From positions 1 through 64,000 of the forward strand of contig NZ_JQNF01000010.1 of the NCBI RefSeq assembly GCF_000745125.1: DNA of 64,000 nucleotides, written 5' to 3'. Position 1 is the first letter of the stretch; each line of letters begins with the position of its first letter. The notes below the pieces were generated by a model. The model did no database searches. It saw nothing but the letters and a program-made list of their open reading frames with translations, and was not told the origin of the DNA. Shown in pieces: positions 1-7,598 of the stretch. This DNA comes from Carnobacterium jeotgali MS3. Its GTDB lineage: Bacteria > Bacillota > Bacilli > Lactobacillales > Carnobacteriaceae. A program made the position numbers and the translations under genes.

Positions 1-27
1 AAAATCTGACCATACTTCTATTTTCAT
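1..27 (-). pseudogene. First nine codons of a frnE-like gene, cut by window edge
   Basis: Minus-strand copy of the start of the DsbA-family gene at 6826. It reads MKIEVWSDF and runs off the left edge. Whether the rest of the gene lies outside the window is unknown. Confidence 0.8.
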
Positions 28-133
28 CCTGTATCACTCCTAATAGTTGCTTACTAATGATAAGCATAAAGGTAAAAGTATTCAGTTGTCAATAAAAGTT
101 AATCTTTTTTGAAAAAAAGCTTTGTAAAAAAGC

Positions 134-162
134 TTGCAAATAAGAACAAGAATGTGTATATT
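134..162 (+). promoter_or_regulatory. Promoter of oppA-like gene (left copy)
   Basis: A -35 TTGCAA (134-139) and a -10 TATATT (157-162) are separated by exactly 17 bases, about 65 bases before the start codon. The ribosome site is AGGGGG just before 229. Confidence 0.6.
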
Positions 163-228
163 TATTATCAAGTTCTAATTTTATTAGAGAGAGATTAAAA
201 ACGGATAAGAAAACAGGGGGATTTAACT

Positions 229-1902
229 ATGGAAAAGAAAAAGTGGTGGCAATCAGGTGCATTAGTGTTAACAGCTGGTTTATTAGTAGCTTGTGGAAAT
301 GACGCAGAAAGCGAAAAAGGCAGTTCAAGCTCAAGTGAAGGTAATTTAGCAGAAGAGCAAGTATTAAATTTAGTTGAAATTGCTGAATTACCGACTGGGG
401 ATACAGCACTAGCTACAGATACAGTAAGTTTTACTGTTTTTAATAACATCAATGAAGGCTTGTATCGTCTTGATAAAGACAGCCAACCCATTCCTGCTTT
501 AGCTGAAGATGAAGCAACAGTTAGCGAAGACGGCTTAGAATATACTTTTAAATTGCGTGAAGACACAACTTGGTCAAATGGTGACCCTGTAACAGCTAAA
601 GATTTTGTTTACGCTTGGAAACGTGTTGTTAATCCTGAAACAGCTGCTTCTTATTCTTACTTATTTGAAGGAATTAAAAATGCATCAAGTATCATTTCAG
701 GTGAGGCTGATCCTGAAACATTAGGCGTAGAAGCAGTAGGCGATTATGAATTGAAAGTGACAATGGAAACGCCAGTACCTTATTTCATTTCATTAATGGC
801 ATTCCCTACATTCTTCCCTCAAAATCAAGCATTTGTAGAAGAACAAGGTGATAATTATGGAACTTCAGCAGAAACAATGGTCTTTAATGGACCGTTCACA
901 TTCACTAAATGGGATGGAACGAATCTAAACTGGACATACGAAAAGAATGAAGATTATTGGGATGCTGAAAATGTTGCTTTAGAAGAGATTAATGTTGAGG
1001 TTATTAAAGAAACGTCAACAGCGTTAAATTTATATGATTCTGGTCAAATTGATCGTGTTAATTTAACAGGTGAATTTGCTAAACAATACCAAGATAATGC
1101 AGACTACACAGTTGAAACAGAAGCAAGAACGTCTTATCTTCAATTGAATCAAGAACGAGATGGCAAAGAAACACTCTTAGCAAATGAAAACTTACGTAAA
1201 GCTATTGCAACTTCTTATGACCATGATTTATTGGTTAATGAAATCTTAGCTAATGGTTCTCAAAAAGTAGGAGGACTTGTGCCTGCTGAATTAGCAGCAA
1301 ATCCAACGACTGGAGAAGATTTCCGTGCAGAGTCTGGCGACTATCTAACGTTTGATAAAGATGCAGCTAATAAATACTGGGAAGCCGCTAAATCTGAACT
1401 AGGTACAGATACGGTAACATTAGAATTACTTGGTGATGATGATGAATCAAACAAAAAAATCGGTGCTTACATGAAAGACCAAATTGAAACAAACTTACCT
1501 GGTGTAGAAATCACACTGAAAAATGTTCCATTCAAAGCTCGTTTAGAATTACAAACAAAACAAGATTATGATTTAGCTTTAGGTGGATGGGGAGCAGACT
1601 TTGCTGATCCAGTTAACTTTATTGATTTAATGACATCAGAAAGTCCATATAACCGTTCAAGCTACAGCAATGCAGAATTTGATAAATTAGTTGCCTTATC
1701 TAAAGGTGAAAATGCAACAGATGTTGATGCACGTTGGACAAACTTGCTTGATGCAGAAAAAATCTTATTAGATGAAGCTGGCGTAGCTCCTCTTTTCCAA
1801 AGAGCAGCAGCAACATTGCAAAAAGAATATGTTAAAGATATCTATAACTACCAAGTTGGAGCTAAATACAGCTACAAAGATGCTTATATTGAATCTCACT
1901 AA
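229..1902 (+). CDS. Oligopeptide ABC transporter substrate-binding lipoprotein (left copy)
   Basis: 557 residues, a family 5 extracellular solute-binding protein of the OppA type. It would bind peptides outside the membrane and hand them to an OppBCDF permease. The N-terminus has a charged MEKKKWW start, a hydrophobic stretch and a lipobox ending LVAC, so Cys22 should be lipidated after signal peptidase II cleavage. The family-typical stretch WSNGDPVTAKDFVYAWKR lies near residues 116-133. No oppBCDF genes are nearby, so it is an orphan binding protein; permease partners must be encoded elsewhere. The encoded protein is identical to that of the mirror copy at 4952-6625. Its paralog at 44776 is clearly related but distinct. 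Confidence 0.9.
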   Translation: MEKKKWWQSGALVLTAGLLVACGNDAESEKGSSSSSEGNLAEEQVLNLVEIAELPTGDTALATDTVSFTVFNNINEGLYRLDKDSQPIPALAEDEATVSEDGLEYTFKLREDTTWSNGDPVTAKDFVYAWKRVVNPETAASYSYLFEGIKNASSIISGEADPETLGVEAVGDYELKVTMETPVPYFISLMAFPTFFPQNQAFVEEQGDNYGTSAETMVFNGPFTFTKWDGTNLNWTYEKNEDYWDAENVALEEINVEVIKETSTALNLYDSGQIDRVNLTGEFAKQYQDNADYTVETEARTSYLQLNQERDGKETLLANENLRKAIATSYDHDLLVNEILANGSQKVGGLVPAELAANPTTGEDFRAESGDYLTFDKDAANKYWEAAKSELGTDTVTLELLGDDDESNKKIGAYMKDQIETNLPGVEITLKNVPFKARLELQTKQDYDLALGGWGADFADPVNFIDLMTSESPYNRSSYSNAEFDKLVALSKGENATDVDARWTNLLDAEKILLDEAGVAPLFQRAAATLQKEYVKDIYNYQVGAKYSYKDAYIESH

Positions 1903-1934
1903 AAAGTGACTTATTTATAAACAAGACTAAATAG

Positions 1935-1980
1935 AAAGAGCTCTGAACGAGAAGTATCACTCTTCGTTTAGAGCTCTTTT
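1935..1980. terminator. Bidirectional terminator, left arm
   Basis: Inverted repeat with arms built around AAGAGCTCT(G/A)AACGA, followed by T-runs on the plus side and preceded by A-runs, so it can end oppA from the left and the small membrane gene from the right. Mirrored at 4874-4919. Confidence 0.8.
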
Positions 1981-1998
1981 TATCTTAGACGCTTCTGT

Positions 1999-2359
1999 TC
2001 AGGCTTTAGTTGCTTTATTAACAATTTTGTTCGTTTGTAAATCAAAAAGAATATTGCAAACAAATAACACAGCTAAAACAGAAATACTCACAGCGGTATT
2101 ATTATTAAGATAAAAATGAACAAATAGCGAATAAATCACGATTTTAGCGATTAATTGCAAACTAAAAATTTGTTTTAATTTTTTATTAAAGGAATGGTCG
2201 GTTTAGCTTTGATATTTTTTATGATTCTTCGATCATTTACAAGGAAGATACGAACGAATTGACTTTCAAATCATAAGCGCCAAAATGACGTAAGGCTAAT
2301 AAATTTCCCATTACGTAAAAGACAATTAGTCCGATTAAAAGGTATTGAAACAAGAGCAT
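1999..2359 (-). pseudogene. Frameshifted copy of small membrane protein gene
   Basis: Mirror copy of the intact gene at 4499-4855. Two single-base deletions relative to that copy, in the T-run at 2179-2184 (6 versus 7) and the A-run at 2268-2270 (3 versus 4), break the frame. Because both lie in homopolymers, sequencing error is as likely as real decay. Confidence 0.7.
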
Positions 2360-2452
2360 TACTCCTTTCTGAGCAGTAGAAAATAAGTTGATTATTTATT
2401 ATACCATAACGTCTGCAGAACTTTTTTTCACTAGTGCAGTTCAAGAAAACGA

Positions 2453-2497
2453 AAAAAGTAAAACCTATCCATGAGGTTAGTATCATGGATAGATTTT
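2453..2497 (-). terminator. Terminator after DUF4828-like gene (left arm)
   Basis: Stem CTATCCATGA / TCATGGATAG with flanking A/T runs directly follows the stop codon of the minus-strand gene at 2496. Mirrored at 4355-4400. Confidence 0.75.
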
Positions 2498-2870
2498 ACT
2501 CTGTTAAAACAAATAAATAATTTTTCTCATCGGCATCGTCATAAAAAGATAATGTATCATTTGCTTGACGCTTAGCAATCAATTCATACCCAAAATGATC
2601 CGTGAAGACAAGTTGTTGTGAGGAGATAGAAGTAATGCTACCTAAAATAGGTTGGTCATTAATAACAAAATTTCCTTCTTTTGTTATTTTTAAAAGACGC
2701 TGTTTTTCGTCTAGTTCTTGATTACTCCAAGTCCCGATGAAAGGAGCAAGAGGATCTTTCATAGAGATTGATTTAGATAAGCCGTTCTTTTTCTTTGAAA
2801 CAGAATTTCCCAGCAATCCTGCAACAACAGAAAAACCTAAGAAAAGATTGATGTATTTATTCATTTTCAT
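2496..2870 (-). CDS. DUF4828-like small secreted or membrane-anchored protein (intact copy)
   Basis: 124 residues from the start chosen here. The ribosome site GGGAG lies 9 bases before this ATG; a longer open frame upstream lacks one. The product has a short hydrophobic N-terminal segment (about residues 5-20, LFLGFSVVAGLLG) followed by a basic patch KKKNG, then a small soluble domain containing PFIGTWSNQE and the late FTDHFGYELI and SFYDDADEKNYLF stretches. These match my recollection of the Lactobacillales DUF4828 family, whose function is unknown. The mirror copy at 3983-4356 is frameshifted, so this arm preserves the likely true reading. Confidence 0.65.
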   Translation of the reverse strand: MKMNKYINLFLGFSVVAGLLGNSVSKKKNGLSKSISMKDPLAPFIGTWSNQELDEKQRLLKITKEGNFVINDQPILGSITSISSQQLVFTDHFGYELIAKRQANDTLSFYDDADEKNYLFVLTE

Positions 2871-3183
2871 AATTTTTTTCTCCCATAATAAGTAATAAAA
2901 TAAGTGCATCTATAAAATAAAACGTTGAATGTCAACTACTTTATTATATGCTTATTTTGGGGAATTAAATAGGGACTAAAGTATTATTTTGATGTCAAAT
3001 TGATGTTAAATAGATTACTAAATGATAAAAAGACAAAATGAAATAATATTTCTGCTTTTTTGATTAAATAGATAGAAAGACTTGATTCTCAACGAAAAAC
3101 AGTCCAAAATGTAGGAATATACTTCTTTCCCTTGTCCAGTGATGAATGAAAGTAAATAAAAAATAATAAAGGATGTTACTTTG

Positions 3184-3301
3184 ATGAACGTGATTAAATT
3201 TGGTGGAAGCTCATTAGCTTCAGGAAGTCAGTTGAAAAAAGTAGTACAAATTGTAAAAGCGGATGCTGCAAGAAAAATTGTTGTCGTATCAGCTCCTGGT
3301 A
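3184..3301 (+). pseudogene. Aspartokinase 5' fragment (left)
   Basis: Encodes MNVIKFGGSSLASGSQL and onward to VVVSAPG, the ATP-binding start of a class III aspartate kinase (KFGGSS motif), the first step of lysine/threonine synthesis. The frame ends in a TAG just past 3301 where the palindrome centre begins. An AAAGGA ribosome site precedes it. Only about 39 of some 450 codons are present. Confidence 0.75.
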
Positions 3302-3551
3302 TGTAGATCAGTTCTGAATCAGAAGATGAATCGATAAAGCGACTAACTTGGATTATTATCGCACTTGCTAGCATTATTTGGCATATGCTAAGCATCTATT
3401 GGTTGATTCATCATGATTTCGTTCAAAGCTAATCTTCTGATTTGAACGCGCAATAATCTTACCCAATACTGCGCTAAAATCATGCCTACAAGAGCTTTCA
3501 TACCAAATCCAATCAATAAGTCGGTTACCTTTTCATCTTCTGTTGAACGCT
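3302..3551. other. Noisy centre of the inverted duplication
   Basis: Inside position 3301 the two halves stop being identical but still align loosely as inverted copies with many small indels (for example the shared CAGAAGATGAA and CTTG-TAG blocks), leaving an unmatched loop of very roughly 80-100 bases. Read from the right half on the minus strand, an aspartokinase frame continues only if single-base indels are corrected. This pattern is what an uncorrected single-pass long read looks like. Confidence 0.7.
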
Positions 3552-3669
3552 TACCAGGAGCTGATACGACAACAATTTTTCTTGCAGCATCCGCTTTTAC
3601 AATTTGTACTACTTTTTTCAACTGACTTCCTGAAGCTAATGAGCTTCCACCAAATTTAATCACGTTCAT
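3430..3669 (-). pseudogene. Aspartokinase 5' fragment (right)
   Basis: Minus-strand mirror of the left fragment, extending further to APGKRSTEDEKVTDLLI, typical of aspartokinase. Beyond that the printed frame is not kinase-like, but after local frame corrections the DNA reads GHDFSAVLGKIIARFKSEDLALNEIM, which looks like a natural continuation. The gene therefore appears truncated by the fold-back rather than by evolution. The complete gene should exist elsewhere in a viable prototroph. Confidence 0.7.
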
Positions 3670-3917
3670 CAAAGTAACATCCTTTATTATTTTTTATTTA
3701 CTTTCATTCATCACTGGACAAGGGAAAGAAGTATATTCCTACATTTTGGACTGTTTTTCGTTGAGAATCAAGTCTTTCTATCTATTTAATCAAAAAAGCA
3801 GAAATATTATTTCATTTTGTCTTTTTATCATTTAGTAATCTATTTAACATCAATTTGACATCAAAATAATACTTTAGTCCCTATTTAATTCCCCAAAATA
3901 AGCATATAATAAAGTAG

Positions 3918-3944
3918 TTGACATTCAACGTTTTATTTTATAGA
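3918..3944 (+). promoter_or_regulatory. Possible promoter of DUF4828-like gene (right arm)
   Basis: A consensus -35 TTGACA (3918-3923) is followed after a short 15-base gap by TATAGA (3939-3944), 39 bases before the ATG at 3983. The remainder of the 3670-3982 gap is AT-rich and holds the upstream region of the divergent aspartokinase fragment; I see no riboswitch there. Confidence 0.4.
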
Positions 3945-3982
3945 TGCACTTATTTTATTACTTATTATGGGAGAAAAAAATT

Positions 3983-4356
3983 ATGAAAATGAATAAATAC
4001 ATCAATCTTTTCTTAGGTTTTTCTGTTGTTGCAGGATTGCTGGGAAATTCTGTTTCAAAGAAAAAGAACGGCTTATCTAAATCAATCTCTATGAAAGATC
4101 CTCTTGCTCCTTTCATCGGGACTTGGAGTAATCAAGAACTAGACGAAAAACAGCGTCTTTTAAAATAACAAAAGAAGGAAATTTTGTTATTAATGACCAA
4201 CCTATTTTAGGTAGCATTACTTCTATCTCCTCACAACAACTTGTCTTCACGGATCATTTTGGGTATGAATTGATTGCTAAGCGTCAAGCAAATGATACAT
4301 TATCTTTTTATGACGATGCCGATGAGAAAAATTATTTATTTGTTTTAACAGAGTAA
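3983..4356 (+). pseudogene. Frameshifted copy of DUF4828-like gene
   Basis: Mirror of the intact gene at 2496-2870. A run of four A's at about 4166 (five T's in the left arm) shifts the frame after codon 61, giving an early stop. GGGAG precedes the ATG by 9 bases. Confidence 0.75.
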
Positions 4357-4400
4357 AATCTATCCATGATACTAACCTCATGGATAGGTTTTACTTTTTT
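4355..4400 (+). terminator. Terminator after DUF4828-like gene (right arm)
   Basis: Stem CTATCCATGA / TCATGGATAG followed by TTTTACTTTTTT, starting at the stop codon of the upstream gene. Confidence 0.75.
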
Positions 4401-4448
4401 CGTTTTCTTGAACTGCACTAGTGAAAAAAAGTTCTGCAGACGTTATGG

Positions 4449-4454
4449 TATAAT
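4449..4454 (+). promoter_or_regulatory. Extended -10 promoter of small membrane protein gene
   Basis: TGGTATAAT gives a perfect -10 hexamer with an upstream TG, 45 bases before the probable TTG start; the -35 is weak. Mirrored at 2398-2403. Confidence 0.55.
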
Positions 4455-4498
4455 AAATAATCAACTTATTTTCTACTGCTCAGAAAGGAGTAATGCTC

Positions 4499-4855
4499 TT
4501 GTTTCAATACCTTTTAATCGGACTAATTGTCTTTTACGTAATGGGAAATTTATTAGCCTTACGTCATTTTGGCGCTTATGATTTTGAAAGTCAATTCGTT
4601 CGTATCTTCCTTGTAAATGATCGAAGAATCATAAAAAATATCAAAGCTAAACCGACCATTCCTTTAATAAAAAAATTAAAACAAATTTTTAGTTTGCAAT
4701 TAATCGCTAAAATCGTGATTTATTCGCTATTTGTTCATTTTTATCTTAATAATAATACCGCTGTGAGTATTTCTGTTTTAGCTGTGTTATTTGTTTGCAA
4801 TATTCTTTTTGATTTACAAACGAACAAAATTGTTAATAAAGCAACTAAAGCCTGA
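4499..4855 (+). CDS. Small membrane protein of unknown function (intact copy)
   Basis: 118 residues from a TTG start. The ribosome site AAAGGAG ends only 2 bases before the in-frame ATG at 4493 but 8 bases before the TTG at 4499, so TTG is the better start. Hydrophobic segments lie near residues 1-20 (FQYLLIGLIVFYVMGNLLAL), 68-83 and 86-105, separated by a basic stretch with DRRIIKNIKAKP, suggesting three membrane passes with a positively charged cytoplasmic loop. I do not recognise the family. It converges on the oppA-like gene and shares its terminator. The left mirror copy is frameshifted. Confidence 0.6.
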   Translation: MFQYLLIGLIVFYVMGNLLALRHFGAYDFESQFVRIFLVNDRRIIKNIKAKPTIPLIKKLKQIFSLQLIAKIVIYSLFVHFYLNNNTAVSISVLAVLFVCNILFDLQTNKIVNKATKA

Positions 4856-4873
4856 ACAGAAGCGTCTAAGATA

Positions 4874-4919
4874 AAAAGAGCTCTAAACGAAGAGTGATAC
4901 TTCTCGTTCAGAGCTCTTT
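4874..4919. terminator. Bidirectional terminator, right arm
   Basis: Same AAGAGCTCT-based hairpin as at 1935-1980, between the membrane protein gene (plus) and the oppA-like gene (minus). Confidence 0.8.
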
Positions 4920-4951
4920 CTATTTAGTCTTGTTTATAAATAAGTCACTTT

Positions 4952-6625
4952 TTAGTGAGATTCAATATAAGCATCTTTGTAGCTGTATTTAGCTCCAACT
5001 TGGTAGTTATAGATATCTTTAACATATTCTTTTTGCAATGTTGCTGCTGCTCTTTGGAAAAGAGGAGCTACGCCAGCTTCATCTAATAAGATTTTTTCTG
5101 CATCAAGCAAGTTTGTCCAACGTGCATCAACATCTGTTGCATTTTCACCTTTAGATAAGGCAACTAATTTATCAAATTCTGCATTGCTGTAGCTTGAACG
5201 GTTATATGGACTTTCTGATGTCATTAAATCAATAAAGTTAACTGGATCAGCAAAGTCTGCTCCCCATCCACCTAAAGCTAAATCATAATCTTGTTTTGTT
5301 TGTAATTCTAAACGAGCTTTGAATGGAACATTTTTCAGTGTGATTTCTACACCAGGTAAGTTTGTTTCAATTTGGTCTTTCATGTAAGCACCGATTTTTT
5401 TGTTTGATTCATCATCATCACCAAGTAATTCTAATGTTACCGTATCTGTACCTAGTTCAGATTTAGCGGCTTCCCAGTATTTATTAGCTGCATCTTTATC
5501 AAACGTTAGATAGTCGCCAGACTCTGCACGGAAATCTTCTCCAGTCGTTGGATTTGCTGCTAATTCAGCAGGCACAAGTCCTCCTACTTTTTGAGAACCA
5601 TTAGCTAAGATTTCATTAACCAATAAATCATGGTCATAAGAAGTTGCAATAGCTTTACGTAAGTTTTCATTTGCTAAGAGTGTTTCTTTGCCATCTCGTT
5701 CTTGATTCAATTGAAGATAAGACGTTCTTGCTTCTGTTTCAACTGTGTAGTCTGCATTATCTTGGTATTGTTTAGCAAATTCACCTGTTAAATTAACACG
5801 ATCAATTTGACCAGAATCATATAAATTTAACGCTGTTGACGTTTCTTTAATAACCTCAACATTAATCTCTTCTAAAGCAACATTTTCAGCATCCCAATAA
5901 TCTTCATTCTTTTCGTATGTCCAGTTTAGATTCGTTCCATCCCATTTAGTGAATGTGAACGGTCCATTAAAGACCATTGTTTCTGCTGAAGTTCCATAAT
6001 TATCACCTTGTTCTTCTACAAATGCTTGATTTTGAGGGAAGAATGTAGGGAATGCCATTAATGAAATGAAATAAGGTACTGGCGTTTCCATTGTCACTTT
6101 CAATTCATAATCGCCTACTGCTTCTACGCCTAATGTTTCAGGATCAGCCTCACCTGAAATGATACTTGATGCATTTTTAATTCCTTCAAATAAGTAAGAA
6201 TAAGAAGCAGCTGTTTCAGGATTAACAACACGTTTCCAAGCGTAAACAAAATCTTTAGCTGTTACAGGGTCACCATTTGACCAAGTTGTGTCTTCACGCA
6301 ATTTAAAAGTATATTCTAAGCCGTCTTCGCTAACTGTTGCTTCATCTTCAGCTAAAGCAGGAATGGGTTGGCTGTCTTTATCAAGACGATACAAGCCTTC
6401 ATTGATGTTATTAAAAACAGTAAAACTTACTGTATCTGTAGCTAGTGCTGTATCCCCAGTCGGTAATTCAGCAATTTCAACTAAATTTAATACTTGCTCT
6501 TCTGCTAAATTACCTTCACTTGAGCTTGAACTGCCTTTTTCGCTTTCTGCGTCATTTCCACAAGCTACTAATAAACCAGCTGTTAACACTAATGCACCTG
6601 ATTGCCACCACTTTTTCTTTTCCAT
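4952..6625 (-). CDS. Oligopeptide ABC transporter substrate-binding lipoprotein (right copy)
   Basis: 557 residues, identical in protein sequence to the left copy at 229. It is an OppA-type family 5 solute-binding lipoprotein with lipobox LVAC (Cys22), expected to bind oligopeptides on the outer face of the membrane. This copy sits in a natural context, divergent from the frnE-like gene at 6826. No permease or ATPase genes lie beside it. If the palindrome is an artefact, this is the only real copy. The second distinct paralog at 44776 is also an orphan. Confidence 0.9.
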   Translation of the reverse strand: MEKKKWWQSGALVLTAGLLVACGNDAESEKGSSSSSEGNLAEEQVLNLVEIAELPTGDTALATDTVSFTVFNNINEGLYRLDKDSQPIPALAEDEATVSEDGLEYTFKLREDTTWSNGDPVTAKDFVYAWKRVVNPETAASYSYLFEGIKNASSIISGEADPETLGVEAVGDYELKVTMETPVPYFISLMAFPTFFPQNQAFVEEQGDNYGTSAETMVFNGPFTFTKWDGTNLNWTYEKNEDYWDAENVALEEINVEVIKETSTALNLYDSGQIDRVNLTGEFAKQYQDNADYTVETEARTSYLQLNQERDGKETLLANENLRKAIATSYDHDLLVNEILANGSQKVGGLVPAELAANPTTGEDFRAESGDYLTFDKDAANKYWEAAKSELGTDTVTLELLGDDDESNKKIGAYMKDQIETNLPGVEITLKNVPFKARLELQTKQDYDLALGGWGADFADPVNFIDLMTSESPYNRSSYSNAEFDKLVALSKGENATDVDARWTNLLDAEKILLDEAGVAPLFQRAAATLQKEYVKDIYNYQVGAKYSYKDAYIESH

Positions 6626-6691
6626 AGTTAAATCCCCCTGTTTTCTTATCCGTTTTTAATCTCTCTCTAATAAAATTAGAACTTGATAATA

Positions 6692-6720
6692 AATATACAC
6701 ATTCTTGTTCTTATTTGCAA
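6692..6720 (-). promoter_or_regulatory. Promoter of oppA-like gene (right copy)
   Basis: Minus-strand -35 TTGCAA (6715-6720) and -10 TATATT (6692-6697) with 17 bases between. It stands back to back with the promoter of the frnE-like gene. Confidence 0.6.
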
Positions 6721-6760
6721 GCTTTTTTACAAAGCTTTTTTTCAAAAAGATTAACTTTTA

Positions 6761-6790
6761 TTGACAACTGAATACTTTTACCTTTATGCT
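6761..6790 (+). promoter_or_regulatory. Promoter of frnE-like gene
   Basis: Consensus -35 TTGACA (6761-6766), 18-base spacer, -10 TATGCT (6785-6790), 35 bases before the start codon. Confidence 0.55.
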
Positions 6791-6825
6791 TATCATTAGT
6801 AAGCAACTATTAGGAGTGATACAGG

Positions 6826-7452
6826 ATGAAAATAGAAGTATGGTCAGATTTTGTTTGCCCTTTTTGTTACATTGGAAAACGTCATTTAGAAGCAGCTATA
6901 AAAGAGCGCACCGATGTAGAAATTGAATTTCATAGTTATGAACTAGATCCCACAGCACCTGAAAAAGTTGAAGGAAATATGGAAGATTATTTCGCTGATC
7001 ACAAAGGAATGAGTGTTGAACAAGCTCATTCTATGATTCAACAAGTTACTCAAATGGCTAATAACGTCGATCTAGATTACCATTACGAAACGATTCAGCA
7101 TGGAAATACTCTGAAACCACATCGTTTGTTTCAATATGCTAAAGAACATGGTAAAGGAAATGAATTTATGGAACTAGCAAAAAAAGCTTATTTCATTGAA
7201 GGGAAATGGTTAAATGATGATGACTTTTTAGTTCATTTAGCCACTTCGATTGGATTAGATGAAACAAAAGTTAAAGACGTTTTATCTTCAGAAGCTTATT
7301 TAGATGCCGTACGTTTGGACCAAGCCAAAGCAGCTGAAATTGGTGTTCAAGGTGTTCCTTTCTTTGTTATTGATGAACAATATGGCATCAGTGGAGCACA
7401 ACCTATTGAAGTATTTGAACAAGTATTAGCAGAAATAGACGCAAAAAAATAA
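6826..7452 (+). CDS. DsbA-family thiol oxidoreductase, FrnE-like
   Basis: 208 residues, the usual length for FrnE/2-hydroxychromene-2-carboxylate isomerase-like proteins with a thioredoxin fold. The start MKIEVWSDFVCPFCYIGKRH shows the active-site CPFC at residues 11-14. The C-terminal thioredoxin signature GVQGVPFFVID holds the cis-proline. There is no signal peptide, so it should act in the cytoplasm, probably in thiol-disulfide handling or oxidative stress. AGGAG lies 9 bases before the ATG. It is a single gene ending at a strong terminator. The exact substrate cannot be told from sequence. Confidence 0.85.
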   Translation: MKIEVWSDFVCPFCYIGKRHLEAAIKERTDVEIEFHSYELDPTAPEKVEGNMEDYFADHKGMSVEQAHSMIQQVTQMANNVDLDYHYETIQHGNTLKPHRLFQYAKEHGKGNEFMELAKKAYFIEGKWLNDDDFLVHLATSIGLDETKVKDVLSSEAYLDAVRLDQAKAAEIGVQGVPFFVIDEQYGISGAQPIEVFEQVLAEIDAKK

Positions 7453-7539
7453 TTGAATGACTGATATAAATATTTTAATTTGATGCGTTTCACGAATAGT
7501 GTTCTACTGTTTGGAATGTAATTATTAATTAAACAACCA

Positions 7540-7580
7540 AAAAACCCTCAGAAATTAGCGCCTAATTTCTGAGGGTTTTT
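7540..7580. terminator. Bidirectional terminator between frnE-like and purine permease genes
   Basis: Long perfect stem AAAAACCCTCAGAAATTAG / CTAATTTCTGAGGGTTTTT with a two-base loop; serves both converging genes. Confidence 0.9.
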
Positions 7581-7598
7581 ATTTTTTTCAACTAGTAA

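Larger units (their letters stand above)
1..3301. repeat. Left arm of giant inverted duplication
   Basis: This stretch is the reverse complement of 3552-6852. I aligned the arms by eye and found only four differences, all single-base length changes in homopolymer runs, near 105-110, 2179-2184, 2268-2270 and 2687-2691 of this arm. Position 1 pairs with 6852, inside codon 9 of the frnE-like gene, so the arm may simply be cut by the window edge. Gene order is mirrored: frnE start, oppA-like, membrane protein, DUF4828 gene, aspartokinase start. Confidence 0.95.
3552..6852. repeat. Right arm of giant inverted duplication
   Basis: Reverse complement of 1-3301. The right arm is continuous with the normal-looking genome to its right (frnE-like gene onward), so it is the copy with a natural context. 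The DUF4828 gene is frameshifted here but intact in the left arm, while the small membrane protein gene is intact here and frameshifted in the left arm. Confidence 0.95.

Noticed and set aside
2271-2486. 71-codon open frame (and its mirror at 4366-4581)
   Set aside because: It overlaps a terminator and the promoter of the membrane protein gene in another frame; translation is not protein-like.
3670-3983. Lysine riboswitch before aspartokinase
   Set aside because: The region is AT-rich and contains no recognisable lysine aptamer core.
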